NCBI GenBank assembly: GCA_035528435.1 | Contig: DATKYN010000199.1 | Coordinates: 1 to 9,852, forward strand | Direction: 5' to 3' | DNA: 9,852 nt | Source of the DNA: SG8-40 sp035528435 | GTDB taxonomy: Bacteria; Pseudomonadota; Gammaproteobacteria; Burkholderiales; Eutrophovitaceae | In this document: positions 6,581 through 9,852 of the stretch, one piece after another | Position numbering within the stretch: the first letter of the stretch is position 1 | Layout: each line of letters begins with the position of its first letter | The notes under the pieces: generated by a model | Databases searched by the model: none | What the model was told of the DNA's origin: nothing | The model's input: the letters and a program-made list of their open reading frames with translations, nothing else | Made by a program: the position numbers and the translations under genes

Positions 6581-7657
6581 ATGTGGCCCGACACGAAACT
6601 TCTTGACCTGCTGCGAATCGAGCACCCGATAATTCAGGCCCCTATGGCCGGTGCTACTAATGCACTGATTGTCGCTGCCGTGAGCAATGCGGGTGGACTT
6701 GGCAGTTTCGGGGCTGCTGGTGCACCTCCGCCGAAATTGCGGGAAACGATCGAGGCAATCCGCGAGCGCACCGACCGGCCGTTCAACGTAAATCTGTTCT
6801 CTGCGCACACCGAGGAGTTCGATCGTGACGCCAGGCCGGGTGCGCGACTGGCGCAGCAACTGGCGGCTTACCATGCCGAATTCAATCTCGGTGCCGTGCC
6901 TGTTCCGGGACCCATGTTCGGACCGTTCGAAGAGCAACTTGATGTTCTCGTATCGCTAAAAGTCCCGGTCATCAGTTTTCATTTTGGCGCCGATGCTGGT
7001 GCGGTCGAAAAGGCTCACGCCTCCGGGGCGAAAGTGCTCTGCTCTGCGACTACGGTTGAGGAAGCGAAACTGCTTGAGCAGGCTGGTGTCGACGTTGTGA
7101 TTGCCCAGGGTGGTGAGGCTGGCGGCCACCGCGGCACATTTTCGGTCGATTACGAAAGGGCGTTGATCGGCACGATGGCGCTGGTGCCGCAGATCGTGGA
7201 CGCGGTAAAGGTGCCGGTGATCGCGGCCGGCGGAGTGATGGATGCGCGTGGTCTTGTTGCCTGTTTCGCTCTTGGTGCCTCTGCCGTGCAAATGGGTACA
7301 GCTTTTCTTGGTTGCCCGGAGATGTCGGTGCTTGAAGCGTGGCGGACCTCTCTCAAGAACGCTGCCGCGGAAGATACCCTCGTTACCAAGGCTGTTTCCG
7401 GTCGCCCGGCGAGAGCGATTCGCAACCGCTACATCGAGGAAGTGGAGGGGCTGCAGGAGACCCTGCTGCCGTACCCGGCGCAGTACTCGGTGTCGCGTGA
7501 CTTGCGCAAATCAGCTGCCGAACGAAACGACTCCGGGTTCATGTCGATGTGGGCCGGGCAGGGCGTTGGATTGATGCGCGATCAACCAGTCGATGTGCTT
7601 ATGCGCGAATTGATCGACGATTCTCGAAATCTGATGAACCGGATGGCGAAACGTTGA
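6581..7657 (+). CDS. Nitronate monooxygenase-type FMN enzyme (NPD/2-nitropropane dioxygenase family)
   Basis: A 358-residue TIM-barrel flavoprotein of the nitronate monooxygenase (NMO/NPD) family. Characterised members use FMN and oxygen to oxidise alkyl nitronates such as propionate 3-nitronate to aldehydes and nitrite. IIQAPMAG (18-24) is the N-terminal FMN-contact strand, SNAGGLGSFGAAG (35-47) follows, and QGGEAGGHRGTF (176-187) carries H183, the catalytic base position of class I enzymes. VPVIAAGGVMDARGL and GASAVQMGTAFL form the FMN phosphate site. Two ATG codons compete: 6563 would add six residues but lacks a ribosome binding site, whereas 6581 has GGGGA nine bases before it and gives the typical family start, so I chose 6581. 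It follows the peroxiredoxin terminator, and no clear promoter was seen in the short gap. Other relatives of this fold (enoyl reductase FabK, uncharacterised oxidoreductases) remain possible, so the substrate is uncertain. Confidence 0.9.
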   Translation: MWPDTKLLDLLRIEHPIIQAPMAGATNALIVAAVSNAGGLGSFGAAGAPPPKLRETIEAIRERTDRPFNVNLFSAHTEEFDRDARPGARLAQQLAAYHAEFNLGAVPVPGPMFGPFEEQLDVLVSLKVPVISFHFGADAGAVEKAHASGAKVLCSATTVEEAKLLEQAGVDVVIAQGGEAGGHRGTFSVDYERALIGTMALVPQIVDAVKVPVIAAGGVMDARGLVACFALGASAVQMGTAFLGCPEMSVLEAWRTSLKNAAAEDTLVTKAVSGRPARAIRNRYIEEVEGLQETLLPYPAQYSVSRDLRKSAAERNDSGFMSMWAGQGVGLMRDQPVDVLMRELIDDSRNLMNRMAKR

Positions 7658-7730
7658 CAGTGTCGCCGGCGGCCCAATTTGGAGGTTCGACGGGTCAATG
7701 CGCAGTATCGCTTGTCGCAGCGTGGCTACG

Positions 7731-7759
7731 TTGACTCGATTCCAGCCTCTCGCTAGGCT
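7731..7759 (+). promoter_or_regulatory. Candidate sigma70 promoter for the dioxygenase operon
   Basis: TTGACT (7731-7736) matches the -35 consensus at five of six positions, and TAGGCT (7754-7759) stands 17 bases downstream as a weaker -10. An inverted repeat AGCCT-6 bases-AGGCT (7744-7759) overlaps the spacer and -10 and might be an operator. Transcription would start near 7766, giving a leader of only about 25 bases before the dioxygenase ATG, with no Shine-Dalgarno in it. Confidence 0.45.
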
Positions 7760-7791
7760 AATGTGTTTTCAATGTCCCGGTTACCTTTGTT

Positions 7792-8667
7792 ATGTCCGTT
7801 GCCACACCGGCTAGCGAGAAGCTGAAAATCACACCGCTGCATCCTCTTTTCGGAGCGGAGATTGAAGGCCTGGATCTGCGCAAAACACTGGATGATGCAA
7901 CCTTCGCCGCGGTTCTGGACGCGTTCAACACGTACTCGGTGCTGCTGTTTCGCGAGCAGGATATTTCTGATGAACAGCATGTGGATTTCAGTCGGCGCTT
8001 CGGCGAGCTGGAAAAAACCACTTTTTCGATCGCGGCAACCAATCCCTATATCTATCGGCTGGCCAATGTCGATGATGACGGCAATGTGCTGGAAATGGAC
8101 GCCGTCAAGCGGGTGTTTCTCGAGGTAAACGGGCGCTGGCACACTGACAGCTCGTTCCGGGCCATCCCGGCGCTTGGCTCCATCCTCTCAGCCAAGGAAG
8201 TGCCTTCTGGCGTGGGCGACACCTGTTTTGCCTCAATGCGTATCGCGTACGACGCCATGCCGGAGGGCCGGCGTCAGTCACTCGAAGGCCTGCGTGCAGT
8301 ACATGATTATGCATACTCCCTGGGTCTGTTCAGCGCTGAAGGTGTGACTCAGGCGGAAAAAGACTCGGTACCGCCGGTTGAGCATCCTGTCGTGCGAACC
8401 CATTTGCCAACGGGCAAGAAGTCGTTGTACGTCAGTGGCCACATCGAACGACTCGTTGGTATGCCGCTTGAAGAAGGGCAAAAGTACGTCAAGGAGTTGA
8501 TCGACTGGTGCACCCGGACAGAGTACGTTTACACCCATAGATGGCAACAGCACGATTTGATCATGTGGGACAACCGTTGCGTATTGCATCGTGCGACCGG
8601 GGTGCCGGCGAAACAAAAGCGCATCATGCATCGCACTACCATTGCCGGCCAGGGGCCGGTCGAGTAG
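7792..8667 (+). CDS. TfdA/TauD-family 2-oxoglutarate and Fe(II)-dependent dioxygenase
   Basis: A 291-residue non-heme iron dioxygenase. The family couples decarboxylation of 2-oxoglutarate to hydroxylation of a substrate, often causing release of sulfite or cleavage of an ether. The iron-binding triad is H117 and D119 in WHTDSS plus H266 in CVLHRAT. T144 in GDT and R281 in MHRTTIAG fit the 2-oxoglutarate carboxylate contacts. The layout and many phrases (ITPLHPLFGAEIEGLDLR, DLIMWDNRCVLHRATG, EYVYTHRW) resemble the 2,4-D dioxygenase TfdA more than taurine dioxygenase TauD, but the TfdA-like group includes many enzymes of unknown substrate, so I do not assign one. The ATG at 7792 matches the family N-terminus but has no Shine-Dalgarno; a promoter candidate lies immediately upstream. 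The GIY-YIG gene follows after 51 bases, and an operon is likely. All catalytic residues appear intact. Confidence 0.92.
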   Translation: MSVATPASEKLKITPLHPLFGAEIEGLDLRKTLDDATFAAVLDAFNTYSVLLFREQDISDEQHVDFSRRFGELEKTTFSIAATNPYIYRLANVDDDGNVLEMDAVKRVFLEVNGRWHTDSSFRAIPALGSILSAKEVPSGVGDTCFASMRIAYDAMPEGRRQSLEGLRAVHDYAYSLGLFSAEGVTQAEKDSVPPVEHPVVRTHLPTGKKSLYVSGHIERLVGMPLEEGQKYVKELIDWCTRTEYVYTHRWQQHDLIMWDNRCVLHRATGVPAKQKRIMHRTTIAGQGPVE

Positions 8668-8718
8668 GCACTAGTCAGGCTGGATGCGGGATATCCGGTC
8701 CAGTCGCCGTGCTGCATC

Positions 8719-9162
8719 GTGAGGTCCGGGGCGGGCACCTATGCGCTGATTCTTCGTAGCGCTTCGCCGCAGCAGATACAAGTGGGCCGGCACGGTTTGC
8801 TTCAGGTAAATGCGGGCTATTATATTTATGTCGGAAGCGCGTTCGGCCCGGGTGGCGTCCGTGCCCGTGTGTTGCGACATACTCGGCCCAAGACAGCCCG
8901 GCACTGGCATATCGACTATCTGCTTGACGTTGCGACTCCTATCGAAGTCTGGTGTGGCTACGGTGTCAGAGAGCTTGAGCATCGATGGGCGAAAGCCCTG
9001 TCCGGATTGTCTTCGATATTGCCGGTACCCGCGTTTGGCTGCAGTGATTGCGATTGCGAAACGCACCTGTTCAGCTCCCCGTGCATGTTTGATCTGGACT
9101 GTTTTGCTCAGGTGGCCGGTGGATCGATCGCGTCATTCGCATTGTGTGCCGGCATTATCTGA
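8719..9162 (+). CDS. DUF123-type GIY-YIG family protein, stand-alone
   Basis: A 147-residue protein of the DUF123 (GIY-YIG-like) family. The GIY-like motif is GTY at 6-8, the YIG-like motif is YYIYVGSA with YVG at 37-39, and arginines lie in GVRARVLRH (47-54). RHWHIDYLL (61-69) and ELEHRW (85-90) follow, the latter supplying the expected glutamate. A cysteine/histidine cluster FGCSDCDCETHLF (107-119) is a hallmark of this family and may bind metal. Relatives occur alone or joined to endonuclease III in some prokaryotes; their role, presumed to be nucleic-acid cleavage or repair, is not settled. The GTG at 8719 is the only plausible start close to GTY, since no in-frame ATG lies between the dioxygenase stop and it; its ribosome binding site is poor. 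It has the same direction as the dioxygenase, with a gap of 51 bases, so co-transcription is likely but a functional link is not evident. Confidence 0.88.
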   Translation: MRSGAGTYALILRSASPQQIQVGRHGLLQVNAGYYIYVGSAFGPGGVRARVLRHTRPKTARHWHIDYLLDVATPIEVWCGYGVRELEHRWAKALSGLSSILPVPAFGCSDCDCETHLFSSPCMFDLDCFAQVAGGSIASFALCAGII

Positions 9163-9195
9163 TCACTTGTGCTCAGAGAAGAGGGGCGATCGAGA

Positions 9196-9513
9196 ATGAC
9201 CGAACCGGCCACAACACCCGAGCCCCCCTATTACGCAGTGATTTTTACTTCGATCCGTCACGACGCTGACGCTGGTTACGCGATGACCGCCGACCGAATG
9301 CTGGAACTCGCGTCACAACAGCCCGGATTTCTCGGTTTCGAGACAGCGCACCAGGGCATCGGCATCAGTGTTTCCTACTGGACGACACTGGAAGCGATAA
9401 AATCGTGGAAAGCGAACACTGAACATCTGGTCGCGCAGCAACGAGGCAAGGGCGAGTGGTACAAATGGTATCGCGTGCGTGTGTGCCGGGTAGAGCGCGA
9501 GTACGGGGCTTAG
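9196..9513 (+). CDS. Antibiotic biosynthesis monooxygenase (ABM) domain protein
   Basis: A 105-residue protein made of one ABM (dimeric alpha-beta barrel) domain. Motifs typical of this subgroup are YYAVIFTS (12-19), MLELASQQPGFLGFET (35-50), ISVSYWTTLEAIKSWK (57-72) with W71, TEHLVAQQRGKGEWYKWY with H77, and VCRVEREYG at the end. Members of this fold include quinone-forming monooxygenases and heme-degrading enzymes. Most bacterial members of this subgroup, such as the YqjZ-like proteins, have no proven reaction. The ATG at 9196 is chosen because GAGGGG (9181-9186) lies nine bases before it; a GTG at 9169 would add nine residues without such a site. It follows the GIY-YIG gene by 33 bases and is probably the last gene of that operon. 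Substrate is unknown. Confidence 0.88.
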   Translation: MTEPATTPEPPYYAVIFTSIRHDADAGYAMTADRMLELASQQPGFLGFETAHQGIGISVSYWTTLEAIKSWKANTEHLVAQQRGKGEWYKWYRVRVCRVEREYGA

Positions 9514-9761
9514 CATATTCGCTGCCTCGTGATGCCGTGCGCATGTTCCTCCGTACGGTGTTCTTGACGACATCCAGTCGGGCAATCTGCGCGGCGTTGA
9601 GTTTGACAAACGACTTGCACGCGTTGCAGCGGATCGCGCGCGTAGTTGAACGCGATCCAGGTGTGGTATTCGTGAAAACAATGTGGCGCAGCCTGTCCTG
9701 GCGTACGGTACAGCCTTGACCCGTTGTCATCGGATCCACTACTGGACGCACTCGCGATCGT
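9514..9761. other. Intergenic region between convergent genes; no gene recognised
   Basis: These 248 bases separate the ABM gene from the minus-strand gene tail at the right edge. Open frames pass through on both strands, but none resembles a known protein. The main structure is a perfect inverted repeat GGATCGCG / CGCGATCC (9631-9638 and 9651-9658) around a 12-base loop. It lacks a T-run, so it is a poor candidate for an intrinsic terminator. Confidence 0.5.
9631..9658. repeat. Perfect 8 bp inverted repeat, 12-base loop
   Basis: GGATCGCG and CGCGATCC are exact reverse complements. The position between the ends of convergent genes could fit a stem that protects or ends transcripts, but no T-run follows on either strand. 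It may be chance in GC-rich DNA. Confidence 0.45.
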
Positions 9762-9852
9762 TTAGAGAAGCAGGGACCTGCATGCTGCAACGATCGCATC
9801 GGCGCTCATGCCGTATTTCTCGCGCAGTGCCACTGTTGGTCCGACCACGGCG
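9762..9852 (-). CDS. C-terminal end of a gene running off the right edge, possibly transketolase-like
   Basis: Read leftward from the edge, 29 codons stay open to a TAA at 9764-9762. The tail reads LREKYGMSADAIVAACRSLL. Its pattern, an amphipathic helix, a YG or FG turn, and a helix with IVAA, resembles the C-terminus of transketolase and related thiamine-diphosphate enzymes, including split transketolase C-terminal subunits (for example AELLFEEFGFTVDNVVAKAK in E. coli TktA as I remember it). The similarity is short, so the family is tentative; that it is coding is more likely than its identity. It converges on the ABM gene. Confidence 0.5.
   Translation of the reverse strand, partial: AVVGPTVALREKYGMSADAIVAACRSLLL

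Noticed and set aside
7242..7574. Arginine- and cysteine-rich frames overlapping the flavoprotein and dioxygenase genes
   Set aside because: They lie entirely within confidently assigned genes in other frames and have the composition expected of shadows in GC-rich DNA.
9514..9719. Open frames on both strands past the ABM gene, including a minus-strand CNACK segment that looked like a zinc-binding motif
   Set aside because: Only one Cys pair is present, the rest is low in recognisable pattern, and there is no start with a ribosome binding site; most likely shadow frames.
1..9852. Search for CRISPR arrays, tRNA genes, insertion sequences, phage, toxin-antitoxin or defence genes
   Set aside because: No regularly spaced repeats, tRNA-like cloverleaf, transposase motif or terminal inverted repeats were seen. 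All confident genes are metabolic or redox proteins, apart from the GIY-YIG-fold protein.

Overview
The window is about 9.9 kb of moderately GC-rich bacterial chromosome. It is densely coding, with short ordinary intergenic gaps and one unusually long one of 503 bp. The gene families (D-amino acid dehydrogenase DadA, a diheme cytochrome c4, a 1-Cys peroxiredoxin, a TfdA-like dioxygenase, a medium/long-chain acyl-CoA ligase pair) suggest a Proteobacterium, most likely gamma- or possibly betaproteobacterial, with an aerobic, heterotrophic lifestyle. I cannot name a genus from sequence alone. No rRNA, tRNA, CRISPR array, transposase, phage gene or integration site was seen.

Layout. On the left, two paralogous acyl-CoA ligase genes lie in tandem on the minus strand. 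The complete copy (668-2347) comes first in transcription and overlaps the start of the second copy by four bases (ATGA); the second runs off the left edge (1-671). A short divergent region (2348-2443) separates them from a plus-strand short-chain dehydrogenase/reductase (2444-3202). After a 239 bp gap comes dadA (3442-4689), which converges on a minus-strand cytochrome c4 gene (4735-5301). A 503 bp divergent region (5302-5804) with several repeats and palindromes leads to a plus-strand Prx6-type peroxiredoxin (5805-6467), which is closed by a strong intrinsic terminator (6484-6521). A nitronate monooxygenase-type flavoprotein (6581-7657) follows. Then a probable small operon contains a TfdA/TauD-type 2-oxoglutarate dioxygenase (7792-8667), a stand-alone DUF123/GIY-YIG protein (8719-9162) and an antibiotic-biosynthesis-monooxygenase-fold protein (9196-9513). 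At the right edge the last 29 codons of a minus-strand gene, possibly transketolase-like, enter the window (9762-9852).

How the genes fit together. The acyl-CoA ligases and the reductase fit activation and oxidation/reduction of an organic acid. DadA feeds D-amino acid electrons into the respiratory chain, where cytochrome c4 also works. The peroxiredoxin, nitronate monooxygenase and dioxygenase handle peroxide or oxygen-dependent chemistry. These look like ordinary accessory metabolism genes in several transcription units rather than one dedicated pathway. I did not find convincing evidence of a new biological system. The points most worth a second look are the tandem ligase duplication with a tract of high nucleotide identity, the repeat-rich leader region between the cytochrome and peroxiredoxin genes, and the placement of the GIY-YIG protein directly behind the dioxygenase.
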